A model generated the notes under the pieces. It worked only from the letters and a program-made list of their open reading frames with translations, ran no database searches and was not told the DNA's origin. A stretch of DNA of 64,000 nucleotides from Thiohalophilus sp046483665 (GTDB lineage: Bacteria; Pseudomonadota; Gammaproteobacteria; UBA6429; Thiohalophilaceae): positions 1 to 64,000 of the forward strand of contig NZ_JAWOCR010000013.1 in the NCBI RefSeq assembly GCF_046483665.1. The letters run 5' to 3'. This document shows positions 36,768-45,532 of the stretch, one piece after another (position 1 is the stretch's first letter; each line of letters starts with the position of its first letter). The position numbers were made by a program, and so were the translations under genes.

Positions 36768-37369
36768 TATGCTGCCCCTCCGTCTTCGCCAACCAGAACC
36801 ACAGAATCGCTCAGGAATTTGAAAGGTGGGATGACCAGGTTGGTCGGTGCCGGCACCCCGGCGTAAACGCGGCCGGCCAGATCAAACTTGGAGCCGTGGC
36901 AGGGGCAGAAGAAACCGCCTTTCCACTCCTTGCCACCCATATCCCTGGCGCCCGGTTCGGGACGGTAGGTCGGGGAGCAACCCAGGTGAGTACAAATCCC
37001 CACCAGCACGGCAATTTCAGGATTCGTTTCCCGGGCACGGAATTCATTCTGCGCATATTCCGGTTGCTGCGGCATTTGTGACTGGGGATCCGCCAGTCTG
37101 TCATTCAGAGTGGGCAGATCTTCCATATTCTGCTCGGTACGCCGCACCACCCAGATGGGCTTGCCTCGCCATTCCACGGTAACCCGCTCACCCGGCGCCA
37201 GTTTGCTGACATCCACTTCCACCGGCGCGCCGGCCGCCTGGGCCCGGGCGCTGGGATTCATGGAATGGATAAACGGAATCGCAATGCCGACCACGCCAGC
37301 TGCGCCCACCACACTCGTGGAGGCAAGCAGAAACCGGCGTCGGCTGGTATCAATACCATCGGTACTCAT
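36767..37369 (-). CDS. petA: Rieske iron-sulfur subunit of the bc1 complex
   Basis: This Rieske [2Fe-2S] protein is 200 aa. A twin-arginine-type signal anchor (SRRRFLLAST, about 9-18) precedes the membrane helix. Cluster-binding boxes are C126-T-H128-L-G-C131 and C155-P-C-H158-G, so all four ligands and the disulfide pair are present. It heads the petABC operon, with GGGGAGA upstream of its ATG, and a 219-base gap to the NIF3 gene that likely holds the promoter. Confidence 0.98.
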   Translation of the reverse strand: MSTDGIDTSRRRFLLASTSVVGAAGVVGIAIPFIHSMNPSARAQAAGAPVEVDVSKLAPGERVTVEWRGKPIWVVRRTEQNMEDLPTLNDRLADPQSQMPQQPEYAQNEFRARETNPEIAVLVGICTHLGCSPTYRPEPGARDMGGKEWKGGFFCPCHGSKFDLAGRVYAGVPAPTNLVIPPFKFLSDSVVLVGEDGGAA

Positions 37370-37588
37370 TTGAAAAATATCTCCCCGACTCAGATATGAA
37401 CGATCACGGCCGTCAACCGGCTGTCATCAAAAAATGCGCTAGTGAAATCGCTGTGCCCAAATAAGAATTTCAGAATGTGGTAAACATCCGGGATTTCAGG
37501 CGCGCATAGTTTCGCGTATCGAGCCACCGGGGTCAAGAAAACCACGTAGTTCACCCGGTAGTTCAACAAGTTACTGTTTTCCCCGGCC

Positions 37589-38347
37589 TCAGGCCGGATT
37601 GTCGATATCGATAAATTGCTGCTCGATACCAAAATGTTCTGCCACATGCTCGCCCAGGGCCCATGCCCCGTAACGCTCTGTGGCATGGTGACCGGCGGCA
37701 AAAAAATGGATACCATTTTCCCGCGCCAGGTGCACTGTCTGCTCGGAGACCTCGCCCGTCAGATAGGCATCCACCCCCAGACGAACCGCCTCCTCGATCA
37801 GACTCTGGGCCCCCCCGGTGCACCAGGCCAGGTTACTCACTGGCGCCGTGGTCCCGCCCACATGCAACGGAGCACGTCCCAGCCGCACGGCGATCTCCTC
37901 GGCCAGCGCCTCCCCCGACAGCGGCACAGGAAGACCGCCATACAATCCAATAGCCGGATTCCCCGGCGGCCCAAAGCTGCCCGCCACCTTCAGATCCAGT
38001 ACCTTTGCCAGTTGCACGTTATTACCATAAACCGGATGTGCATCCAGCGGCAGATGATAGGCCAGCAGGCTGATGTCGTTCTCCAGCAGACGGGCAATAC
38101 GCCGTTTTTTAATCCCCGCGATCGGCGCCGCCTCGCCCTTCCAGAAATAGCCATGGTGCACCAGCAGGGCATCTGCCCCGGCCTCGACCGCCGCCTCGAT
38201 CAGCGACTGGGAGGCGGTCACACCGCACACCAGCCGGTTGATCGTCGCGCTACCTTCCACCTGCAAGCCATTGGGGCAGTAATCGGTGAAGCGCTCCACT
38301 TCCAGCAAATCATCCAGATACCGCACCAAATCGCTCAGTTGCACCAT
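37589..38347 (-). CDS. NIF3/YbgI family dinuclear metal-binding protein
   Basis: This 252-aa protein belongs to the NIF3 family, which forms hexameric toroids with a two-metal centre; some members are called GTP cyclohydrolase I type 2. Motifs are FTDYCPNGLQVEG, LLVHHGYFWKG, YHLPLDAHPVYGNNVQLA and FFAAGHHATERYGA, with the conserved metal-ligand histidines. A palindrome, CCGGCC-TGA-GGCCGG, spans its stop codon (37583-37597). It is divergent from the DegS-like gene, an arrangement seen in Pseudomonas near algW. Confidence 0.93.
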   Translation of the reverse strand: MVQLSDLVRYLDDLLEVERFTDYCPNGLQVEGSATINRLVCGVTASQSLIEAAVEAGADALLVHHGYFWKGEAAPIAGIKKRRIARLLENDISLLAYHLPLDAHPVYGNNVQLAKVLDLKVAGSFGPPGNPAIGLYGGLPVPLSGEALAEEIAVRLGRAPLHVGGTTAPVSNLAWCTGGAQSLIEEAVRLGVDAYLTGEVSEQTVHLARENGIHFFAAGHHATERYGAWALGEHVAEHFGIEQQFIDIDNPA

Positions 38348-38409
38348 GCGAAACCCGTCTCCATCAGTTATTATCCGGTGAATTCACACAGTGTAACCAA
38401 TTCCGGAAC

Positions 38410-39576
38410 ATGATGCGCCTGACCCGTACGCTTAAATTCATTATCCAGTTCGCCATTCTCGGCCTGGCTGTCGCTTTTGTCGTCCTTTACTTACTCTCTG
38501 ACAGCCGTCTGCCGTTCGGCGACAAGCCGGTGGTCGAGCTGCGGGAAGCACCACCCCGCGAATCCGCCAAACGCGGCGAAGGCCCTGTTTCCTATGCCGA
38601 TGCCGTGGAAACTGCGGCGCCAGCCGTGGTCAATATCCACACCAAAAAGGTTGTCACCCGCGAGGCCCATCCGTTACTGGACGATCCCATCTTTCGCCAC
38701 TTTTTTGGCGACAACTTCGGCAGTCCGAGTGAACGCGAAGAGACCAATCTTGGCTCCGGTGTCATCATCAGCAAGCAGGGCTACATCCTTACCAACAATC
38801 ATGTCATCAGCGGCGCCGAAGAAATCCGGATTGCTTTGCCCGATCAACGCAGTGCCAACGCCACCGTGGTCGGCACCGACCCCGATACCGATCTGGCTGT
38901 GCTCAAGGTCGAGCTGGAGGCCTTGCCCGTTATCACCCTGGGGCGTTCCAGCCACTTGCGGGTCGGCGATGTGGTTCTGGCCATTGGCAATCCTTTTGGT
39001 GTCGGTCAGACCGTCACCTCGGGTATTGTCAGTGCTACCGGCCGCAATATGCTTGGCATCAGCACGTTCGAAAATTTCATCCAGACCGATGCCGCCATCA
39101 ATCCCGGCAATTCCGGCGGCGCTCTGATTACCGCCAATGGTGAATTGATCGGCATCAACACTGCCATCTTCTCGCGTAGCGGCGGCTCGCAAGGCATCGG
39201 CTTCGCCATCCCGACCAGCCTGGCCCGGGATGTCATGCAACAAATCATTGAACATGGCAAGGTCAAACGCGGCTGGCTTGGCGTTGCCATCCAGAATATT
39301 AATGATAACCTCGCTGAATCGCTGGACCTTGATGAAGATCAAAAAGGCATCATCATCACCAGTATTCTTAATCAGGGCCCGGCTGACGACGCCGGTCTGC
39401 AACCCGGCGATGTCATCACCCGGATCGACGATCAGGCGGTGACCGATGTAGCCAGTGCCCTGGATGTCATCAGCAGTCACCGACCCGGTGACAGGATCAC
39501 TATCTACATTATCCGACAAGGCAAACCGATGAAGAAAACCGCCCGGGTCATCCAGCGCCCGAAACAGGAGCAATAA
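38410..39576 (+). CDS. DegS/AlgW-like serine protease with one PDZ domain
   Basis: This periplasmic, inner-membrane-anchored HtrA-family protease is 388 aa. It has an N-terminal signal anchor (about 9-29), a trypsin-like domain with the catalytic triad H131, D161 and S235 (NPGNSGGAL), and a single C-terminal PDZ domain (about 280-380). One PDZ plus a membrane anchor fits the DegS/AlgW role of cleaving RseA/MucA to release sigma-E during envelope stress. Two adjacent ATGs occur at the start. Its location beside the NIF3 gene matches algW. Confidence 0.93.
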   Translation: MMRLTRTLKFIIQFAILGLAVAFVVLYLLSDSRLPFGDKPVVELREAPPRESAKRGEGPVSYADAVETAAPAVVNIHTKKVVTREAHPLLDDPIFRHFFGDNFGSPSEREETNLGSGVIISKQGYILTNNHVISGAEEIRIALPDQRSANATVVGTDPDTDLAVLKVELEALPVITLGRSSHLRVGDVVLAIGNPFGVGQTVTSGIVSATGRNMLGISTFENFIQTDAAINPGNSGGALITANGELIGINTAIFSRSGGSQGIGFAIPTSLARDVMQQIIEHGKVKRGWLGVAIQNINDNLAESLDLDEDQKGIIITSILNQGPADDAGLQPGDVITRIDDQAVTDVASALDVISSHRPGDRITIYIIRQGKPMKKTARVIQRPKQEQ

Positions 39577-39617
39577 TCCCTGCCATGCCGGGACATAGCA
39601 GGCAGCAGGCTAGAGGA

Positions 39618-39995
39618 TCACTTCCTGCCGGACTCCTGCAATCCCCAGGGCTGGCGCAGTGCCAGTATCAGCAGGGGAATCAGAACCAGGCTCAGCACCA
39701 AAGGTCCGTATACCAGCAAACTGACATTGTAATCAGGCTGCCCCGCGAATCGCACGGCATCGATCATCCAGGCATGTATAATCAATACGACTATCCCGTG
39801 CAGGATCACCAGAGCGCCGCTTTTCAGTGCCACCGCAAGGGAATAGATAAAATAGGGCACAAGCCCGGCCGCCAGAATCCCCGCCTGGAGGTGATAACCC
39901 AGCACCGGTTGCGGTTCAAATGACGCGATAAATGCCAGTAACACACCAATTACGATTATGCCGTATTCAACTAGTTTTAAACGGGTGTTCGCCAT
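39618..39995 (-). CDS. Small inner-membrane protein of unknown function
   Basis: This protein of 125 aa has about four membrane helices: residues 8-26, 35-54, 58-78 and 93-115. No catalytic motif was recognised. The ATG at 39995 (MANTRLKLVEYG) was chosen because AGGGGG lies 6 bases upstream; an earlier in-frame start would add 32 unrelated residues. It is convergent with the DegS-like gene and divergent from malate synthase. The sequence IHAWMIDAVRFAGQPDYN in the third loop is hydrophilic. Confidence 0.7.
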   Translation of the reverse strand: MANTRLKLVEYGIIVIGVLLAFIASFEPQPVLGYHLQAGILAAGLVPYFIYSLAVALKSGALVILHGIVVLIIHAWMIDAVRFAGQPDYNVSLLVYGPLVLSLVLIPLLILALRQPWGLQESGRK

Positions 39996-40277
39996 ACAGC
40001 CCCCTGTATCATTTAATGAGTTGGACAGTATTTCTGTCTCAGCAAGTATAGTCGCCTGAGTATGATGTAAAGGCGACGGACCCGAGTGCATAGCTTTCGC
40101 ACAGAAATTGCCTGAAATTATAGGGTCTTTCTCCGAACCTAAGCACTTACCCTATCGCAAAACAAGCCCCTGTGACACAAAGTCGGGCTGAATTGCTGCC
40201 ACGAATTACATTACCGTCTATGCTTGCTGGATGAGTCGGCTCAAGCATGTCGTACGACCCGTGTGGAGACATGGACA

Positions 40278-42449
40278 ATGAGTGAGTATATCCAGGCAGG
40301 CGAATTACAGATCGACCGTCTGTTGTACAATTTTATTACGGAAGAGGCCTTGCCTGGCACCGGCATCGAGTCCGGGCAGTTCTGGAGCGCGTTATCCGAG
40401 GCCGTCCACCGGTTTGGGCCACGTAATCATGAATTGCTCGAACAGCGCGACCGGTTGCAGGACGAGATAGATGACTGGCATCGCCAACATCCCCAGTTTG
40501 ATGCCCTTGCCTATAAACAGTTTCTGATCGATATCGGTTACCTGTTACCCGAAGGGGAAGACTTCACCATCACGACCGCCAACGTAGATGACGAGATCGC
40601 GCTTGTCGCCGGTCCGCAACTGGTTGTACCGTTAACCAATGCACGTTATGCCCTCAATGCCGCCAATGCGCGCTGGGGTAGCCTTTACGATTCCCTCTAC
40701 GGCACCGATGTAATCGACAACTCCGGCGGCGCCGAACAAACGGCCCAATACAATCCCAAACGCGGTGAGAAAGTTATCGCCTGGGCAATGGCTCTGCTTG
40801 ACGAGATTACCCCGCTGGAACACGGAAGCCATGCCGATGTGTGTCACTACCGGATCAGAAATGGAACTCTGTTCAGTGAATTGACTACCGGCCACTCCAC
40901 CTCGCTAAAACATCCGGCACAGTTCAACGGATTTAATGGCCATACCGACGCACCCGCGACAATATTGCTGGTCAAGCACGGTCTGCATATTGAGTTGCAA
41001 ATCGACCGCGAAGACTCTGTTGGCAAAACGCATCCTGCTGGCATCAAGGATATCCTGCTGGAAGCCGCAGTCACCACGATCCATGACCTGGAAGACTCGG
41101 TCGCCACAGTGGATGCCGAAGACAAGGTACAGGCCTATCGCAACTGGCTGGGGCTGATGCAGGGCAATCTCGAAGATACTTTCTCCAAAGCCGGTAAAAT
41201 GGTGACCCGTCGTCTGAACAGGGATCGGGATTATCTCTCTCCGGAGGGCCGGCCTTTTACTTTGCATGGGCGCAGCCTGATGCTGGTGCGCAACGTCGGC
41301 CATTTCCTCCACACCGACGCGGTCACAACCCATTACGGCGCGCCTATACCCGAAGGTATACTGGATGCACTGGTCACCACGCTGATCGCATTACATGACA
41401 TCCATGGTGACAGTGCGCTCGGCAACTCCCGCACGGGCAGTGTCTATCTGGTCAAACCCAAGATGCATGGTCCTGAGGAAGTCGCTTTCACAAATGATCT
41501 GTTCGACTTTGTCGAGGATCAGCTCCAGCTGGCCCGCAATACCCTGAAGATGGGCATTATGGATGAGGAACGGCGTACCTCGATCAATCTGAAAGAATGT
41601 ATCCGTGCCGCAAAAGATCGGGTGGTCTTTATCAATACCGGATTTCTGGATCGAACCGGCGATGAGATCCACACCAGCATGGAAGCTGGCCCTGTGGTAC
41701 GCAAGAAAACAATGAAAGAGAGCACCTGGATTCAGGCCTATGAAAAAAACAACGTTGAAACCGGTCTGGCCTGCGGCTTCAGCGGTAAGGCGCAAATAGG
41801 CAAGGGAATGTGGGCCATGCCGGACAATATGCATGCAATGCTGGTTGCCAAAGTTGACCATCCCCGCGCCGGAGCCAGCACAGCCTGGGTCCCCTCCCCC
41901 ACTGCCGCGGTGTTGCATGCCATCCACTACCACCAGATCAATGTCTTTGAACAGCAGGAGACCCTCGTCAGTGATGTTCGCACGCCGCCCGATGATCTGC
42001 TGGTCATTCCGCTGATGGATAACGCACAACCTGATACTGACGCCATCACACAGGAACTGGAAAACAACGCACAGGGTATTCTCGGTTACGTCGTACGCTG
42101 GATAAACCAGGGTATCGGTTGCTCCAAGGTGCCTGACATCAACAATACGGGCTTAATGGAAGATCGGGCCACTCTGCGCATCTCCAGCCAGCACATTGCC
42201 AACTGGCTGCATCACGGCCTTTGCGATGCCGGACAGGTACTGGATGTCATGCAGCGCATGGCACAAAAGGTCGATCAGCAAAACCGTGGTGATCCAACCT
42301 ATACTTCCATGGGACCGGATTTCAACAACAGCCAGGCATTTCGGGCCGCGTTCGATCTCGTCATCAAAGGGCGTGAGCAGGCCAACGGCTATACCGAACC
42401 GTTACTCTATTTGCATCGGCGCATCGTCAAAGAAAAAAACCGTTCCTGA
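40278..42449 (+). CDS. glcB: Malate synthase G
   Basis: Malate synthase G condenses glyoxylate with acetyl-CoA to malate. The 723-aa length equals E. coli GlcB. The motifs DLEDSVATVDAEDKVQAYRNWLG, GRSLMLVRNVGH, LHDIHGDS, KPKMHGPEEVAFTN, ERRTSINLKECI and MEAGPVVRKKTMK are all present. The ATG at 40278 follows a GGAGA at about 40265. No isocitrate lyase is in the window, so the glyoxylate source could be glycolate oxidation. It appears monocistronic. Confidence 0.98.
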   Translation: MSEYIQAGELQIDRLLYNFITEEALPGTGIESGQFWSALSEAVHRFGPRNHELLEQRDRLQDEIDDWHRQHPQFDALAYKQFLIDIGYLLPEGEDFTITTANVDDEIALVAGPQLVVPLTNARYALNAANARWGSLYDSLYGTDVIDNSGGAEQTAQYNPKRGEKVIAWAMALLDEITPLEHGSHADVCHYRIRNGTLFSELTTGHSTSLKHPAQFNGFNGHTDAPATILLVKHGLHIELQIDREDSVGKTHPAGIKDILLEAAVTTIHDLEDSVATVDAEDKVQAYRNWLGLMQGNLEDTFSKAGKMVTRRLNRDRDYLSPEGRPFTLHGRSLMLVRNVGHFLHTDAVTTHYGAPIPEGILDALVTTLIALHDIHGDSALGNSRTGSVYLVKPKMHGPEEVAFTNDLFDFVEDQLQLARNTLKMGIMDEERRTSINLKECIRAAKDRVVFINTGFLDRTGDEIHTSMEAGPVVRKKTMKESTWIQAYEKNNVETGLACGFSGKAQIGKGMWAMPDNMHAMLVAKVDHPRAGASTAWVPSPTAAVLHAIHYHQINVFEQQETLVSDVRTPPDDLLVIPLMDNAQPDTDAITQELENNAQGILGYVVRWINQGIGCSKVPDINNTGLMEDRATLRISSQHIANWLHHGLCDAGQVLDVMQRMAQKVDQQNRGDPTYTSMGPDFNNSQAFRAAFDLVIKGREQANGYTEPLLYLHRRIVKEKNRS

Positions 42450-42628
42450 ATCCGTGCAAGCAACCCTGATATCTGCCCGGAGCAATCACACAGGCAAGCA
42501 GCGAAACAAATATTACGAGTGCACAATTATTTTTAAAAATATTGCTTCGCAATCAACCAGACAATAATGTCGATACAAACAACAATATGACGAAGCACCC
42601 TGTCTGAAATAATATGCTTAACACTTGT

Positions 42629-42886
42629 TCAGGGGGAAGGGGCACTTCCAATCACGCTTTGGCATCCAAAAGCTGAACGGGCAACGGGCCACCTCCCCTG
42701 TGCAAAATACACGTCCATATCCTGCAGAAGCTTCGAGGGATTATTGTTTTCAACGATCCTGGCAGTCAGCCTTTCATCCAATGACTTGCCGATACCGCTG
42801 TTCTTGTTGACCATCATGCGTTCACTGGCGCGTGTAACGATTGCGCATAAAGAGTTACCTTCGAGCCTGACAAGTTCAATCCGCCA
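42629..42886 (-). pseudogene. Possible remnant of an unrecognised protein-coding gene
   Basis: An 85-codon minus-strand frame runs from just after a TAG (42889-42887) to a TGA at 42629. It has a protein-like composition, with segments such as IELVRLEGNSLCAIV, KSLDERLTARIVENN and LLQDMDVYFAQGRWPVAR. No start with a good ribosome site is apparent and the family was not recognised. It is interpreted as a truncated gene; a short genuine gene starting at the double ATG at 42817 is possible. Confidence 0.35.
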
Positions 42887-43055
42887 CTATCTCAAATAAC
42901 AAACAGCGACAACGTCCACTTCTGTACCTGTCATCATTTCGGGCGACGAGCAAGTCCGGGCATATACTGACGGGTAACAGCCTGCTTTGATTTTTCCCCG
43001 TCACCCGCCGGTCTGGCCTGAGCGATAAGCCAACATCCCGATTAAAATCGGTCCA

Positions 43056-43229
43056 TTACCGCGGTAAATGACGAATTCCTATAGCCAGGGCAAAAAGTAC
43101 GGTTGCCCCATCTATAACGTCTCCTGTAACGCGGTTCTTTGCCCGACCGATGGCCGGAGGAATCACGTTGATTGCTTCTGTCTGTAAATGAGAAACCTCT
43201 TCAACGTTTAGTGCCCTCTGGCTCGCAGG
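43056..43229 (-). pseudogene. Possible remnant of a membrane-protein gene
   Basis: A 57-codon minus-strand frame between two TAA codons reads LQTEAINVIPPAIGRAKN, then RVTGDVIDGATVLFALAIG, with a hydrophobic C-terminal part. A second frame immediately beyond it (EFVIYRGNGPILIGMLAYRS) could continue it after a frameshift. The family was not recognised. It is interpreted as a decayed coding fragment on the strand opposite to the dab operon. Confidence 0.3.
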
Positions 43230-43282
43230 TTATCCATGTTAAATTCCAGTCCGCACCCCGGCCCGCAGCTCATATCCGGACA

Positions 43283-43306
43283 GCTTGTCTGTCATGACGG
43301 ACAAGC
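43283..43306. promoter_or_regulatory. 24-bp near-perfect palindrome upstream of the dab operon
   Basis: GCTTGTC-T-GTCATGAC-G-GACAAGC is symmetric at 22 of 24 positions. It lies about 550 bases upstream of dabB. It could be an operator for a dimeric regulator or a hairpin. No regulator gene is adjacent and no T-tract follows. Confidence 0.4.
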
Positions 43307-43851
43307 GCTGGCATCGTCTGGAGAAATCATTTATCGGATCAAACCAGGATGTACCTGACAGGTATCAAATGTCAGAATGATCCTGCAAGCACAAAGCTTT
43401 CTGACGATAAAATTGAACAGATAAACACATCCCCTGGAGGATCATCTACGCCAGAGGAAAGCTTGCTCCCCCAGTGCTCACTTCTCTTATATCCCCAGCC
43501 CTTATATTTATAGAGGAATACCCTATGCCGCAACAGGTTGAGCCTGGCGGCATAAATTGGCGGCAACATTGACGCCAGCGGTTTCAACCTGAGGCAACAG
43601 TACCAGGGGCCCGATTGATCATCCGCTTTACAGGAGGGAATACATTGCTCACAACCATCCGTTTCAATTTGCAATATCGATTTTCATTTATCAAAATTAT
43701 CTATAAACTGGATCGGTAGTGAAGTGATTATTTCGCGCCAGATGACTTGAAATGATGACACTACACAGGTCTATAAAAACAATAAACCAGGCCACAGGTT
43801 CCCCCTTGCAGGTACAGCCCTGACCTTGTCCTGTCACAGGTGAGAGACCAG

Positions 43852-45531
43852 ATGGAACATATCATCATACTGATAACGGGTTTACAGATTCTCTCGGCCT
43901 TGTTGACCCATCTATTGACCCCCCGCCTGGGTCGGCAAGTTGCGCGCCTGAGCGTCACCGCAACAGCACTCACTTTCGCTCTGTCTGTCGCTGCCCTGTG
44001 GATGGTCCTGAACGGGCACAGCCGGCAAACTGTCAACCTGTTCGATTCCGGTATGCTTCTGTTGCTCGACCCGCTAAGCAGCCTGATGGCCGTGCTCATC
44101 GCCGGGATCAGTCTGGTCGTTCATGTGTATTCCCTGCGTTATATGGCCGAAGAAACCGGTTACAGCCGTTTCTTCGTGCTGCTCGATCTGATGACCGCTA
44201 CATTGCTGGTGATGGTATCCGCCGGGGATCTACTGACTCTGCTTATCGCCTGGCATCTGGTCGGGGTTCTGCTCTATTTTCTGCTTGGCCAGAATACCCG
44301 TGATGTCTCGGCGTATCGCTATGCCTTCTGGACCAAGATCACCTATCGCATCGGCGATCTGCCGTTGCTGATTGCCGCGGTGTTGCTCTACCAGGCCTAC
44401 GGCACCGGCTCGCTGCCGGCGATATTCGAACAGATCAGCACCGAACCGGGCCCCCATCAGGTGCTGGGCTGGCCGCTGATGGATTTGGTCGCGGGGCTCA
44501 TTGCCCTGGCCGCCTTCGCCCGCTCGGCCCAGTTTCTGTTGCATACCTGGCTACCTTACTCCATGTCGGGACCGACACCGGTGTCGGCTCTGATGCATGC
44601 AGGGATCGTTAATGCCGGCGGATTTTTGATCAACCGCTTTGCACCGGTGTTCGTGCATAGCTCGGAGATCCTGCACTGGGTCTTTATCGTCGGCCTGTTT
44701 ACCGCCGTCATAGGCTCGGTATTGATGCTTATCCAGAACGACATCAAGAAATCCCTGGGTTATTCCACCATGGGCCAGATGGGTTTTATGATCATGGAAT
44801 GCGGCATTGGCGCCTTCTCCCTGGCCATTTATCATTTGATTGCGCACGGTTTGTTCAAGGGTACCCTGTTTCTGGGAGCCGGCGGGGTGATCAATGCCGC
44901 ACGCAAGAACGATGGCGTGCCCAAACAAGATCTGTATACCTTCGTGATTGAACGCCGGCCGGTACGACAACGTGTACCCTGGTTATTGATGGCGGCAATC
45001 ACCCTGGCGGTGCCAATTACTATCCTGGTATTCGCCCATTGGGTGGTCTCGGAAGATTACTTCCAGAAACAGAGCGCCATCGTGTTGCTGTTTTTCGGGT
45101 GGATGACCGGGGCGCAATTAATCTTTGCAGTTTACCGGATGCAAACCGGGAATCTGCACCGACTGGTTATGCTGAGTATCTTCTCGTTTGCGATAGTTGT
45201 TCTCGGCTATACCCTGATAAGTCACGCTTTTGACCTGTTCCTCTATCCCGATCCGGCATTTCGCGATCAAATCTACGCGGCAGCGGATTTCGAGTTAATC
45301 TGGTTCGATGTTCTGGTCATCCTGGTTGCACTGGTCATCATCTTTGGCTGGATTAGCACCAGCTTTAACGATCAACACTATCATCCCAGGGGCGAGTATC
45401 GTCGACGACTGTGGTTATCGTTCTATGCGCTGATCTCGCGCGAATTGTATATTACCGATCTGTATACACGAATCAGCCGTGCACTGCTGTCTGTGGCCGG
45501 ACGGCTCAATCTCTGGTTGAGGTGGCTCTGA
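43852..45531 (+). CDS. dabB: DabB-like NuoL/Mrp-type membrane subunit of inorganic-carbon transporter
   Basis: DabB is the membrane partner of DabA and is thought to couple ion flow to bicarbonate accumulation. It is about 559 aa with around 13-14 helices. The antiporter-like core is clear: HTWLPYSMSGPTPVSALMHAG (about 231-251), KKSLGYSTMGQMGFM (299-313) and HLIAHGLFKG (328-337). The glutamate of NuoL (WE) is replaced by H135 and the lysine of GKSAQ by R224. The ATG at 43852 was chosen; a GTG four codons earlier is possible. It lies 1 base before the next gene. Confidence 0.9.
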   Translation: MEHIIILITGLQILSALLTHLLTPRLGRQVARLSVTATALTFALSVAALWMVLNGHSRQTVNLFDSGMLLLLDPLSSLMAVLIAGISLVVHVYSLRYMAEETGYSRFFVLLDLMTATLLVMVSAGDLLTLLIAWHLVGVLLYFLLGQNTRDVSAYRYAFWTKITYRIGDLPLLIAAVLLYQAYGTGSLPAIFEQISTEPGPHQVLGWPLMDLVAGLIALAAFARSAQFLLHTWLPYSMSGPTPVSALMHAGIVNAGGFLINRFAPVFVHSSEILHWVFIVGLFTAVIGSVLMLIQNDIKKSLGYSTMGQMGFMIMECGIGAFSLAIYHLIAHGLFKGTLFLGAGGVINAARKNDGVPKQDLYTFVIERRPVRQRVPWLLMAAITLAVPITILVFAHWVVSEDYFQKQSAIVLLFFGWMTGAQLIFAVYRMQTGNLHRLVMLSIFSFAIVVLGYTLISHAFDLFLYPDPAFRDQIYAAADFELIWFDVLVILVALVIIFGWISTSFNDQHYHPRGEYRRRLWLSFYALISRELYITDLYTRISRALLSVAGRLNLWLRWL

Positions 45532-45532
45532 T

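Larger units (their letters stand above)
42450..43851. other. 1.4-kb intergenic interval with decayed genes and palindromes
   Basis: No intact gene is convincing between malate synthase G and dabB. Two open stretches on the minus strand look like gene remnants (listed separately). Two palindromes lie near 43.29 and 43.36 kb. The last 200 bases before dabB are AT-rich and probably hold its promoter; a poor candidate is TTGAAA (43747) with TATAAA (43772), spaced 19. A 100-codon minus-strand frame at 43372-43674 has implausible composition. Confidence 0.6.

Noticed and set aside
37583..37597. Palindrome across the NIF3 stop codon considered as a terminator
   Set aside because: The 6-bp stem is followed by GGAAAACAG on the minus strand, so there is no T-tract.
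43372..43674. A 100-codon minus-strand frame upstream of dabB
   Set aside because: Composition is irregular, with many Cys, Trp and Ser, no recognised motif and no ribosome site. Treated as chance.
43747..43777. TTGAAA-19-TATAAA as the dab promoter
   Set aside because: The spacing is long and both hexamers are imperfect in an AT-rich stretch, so it is not listed as a feature.
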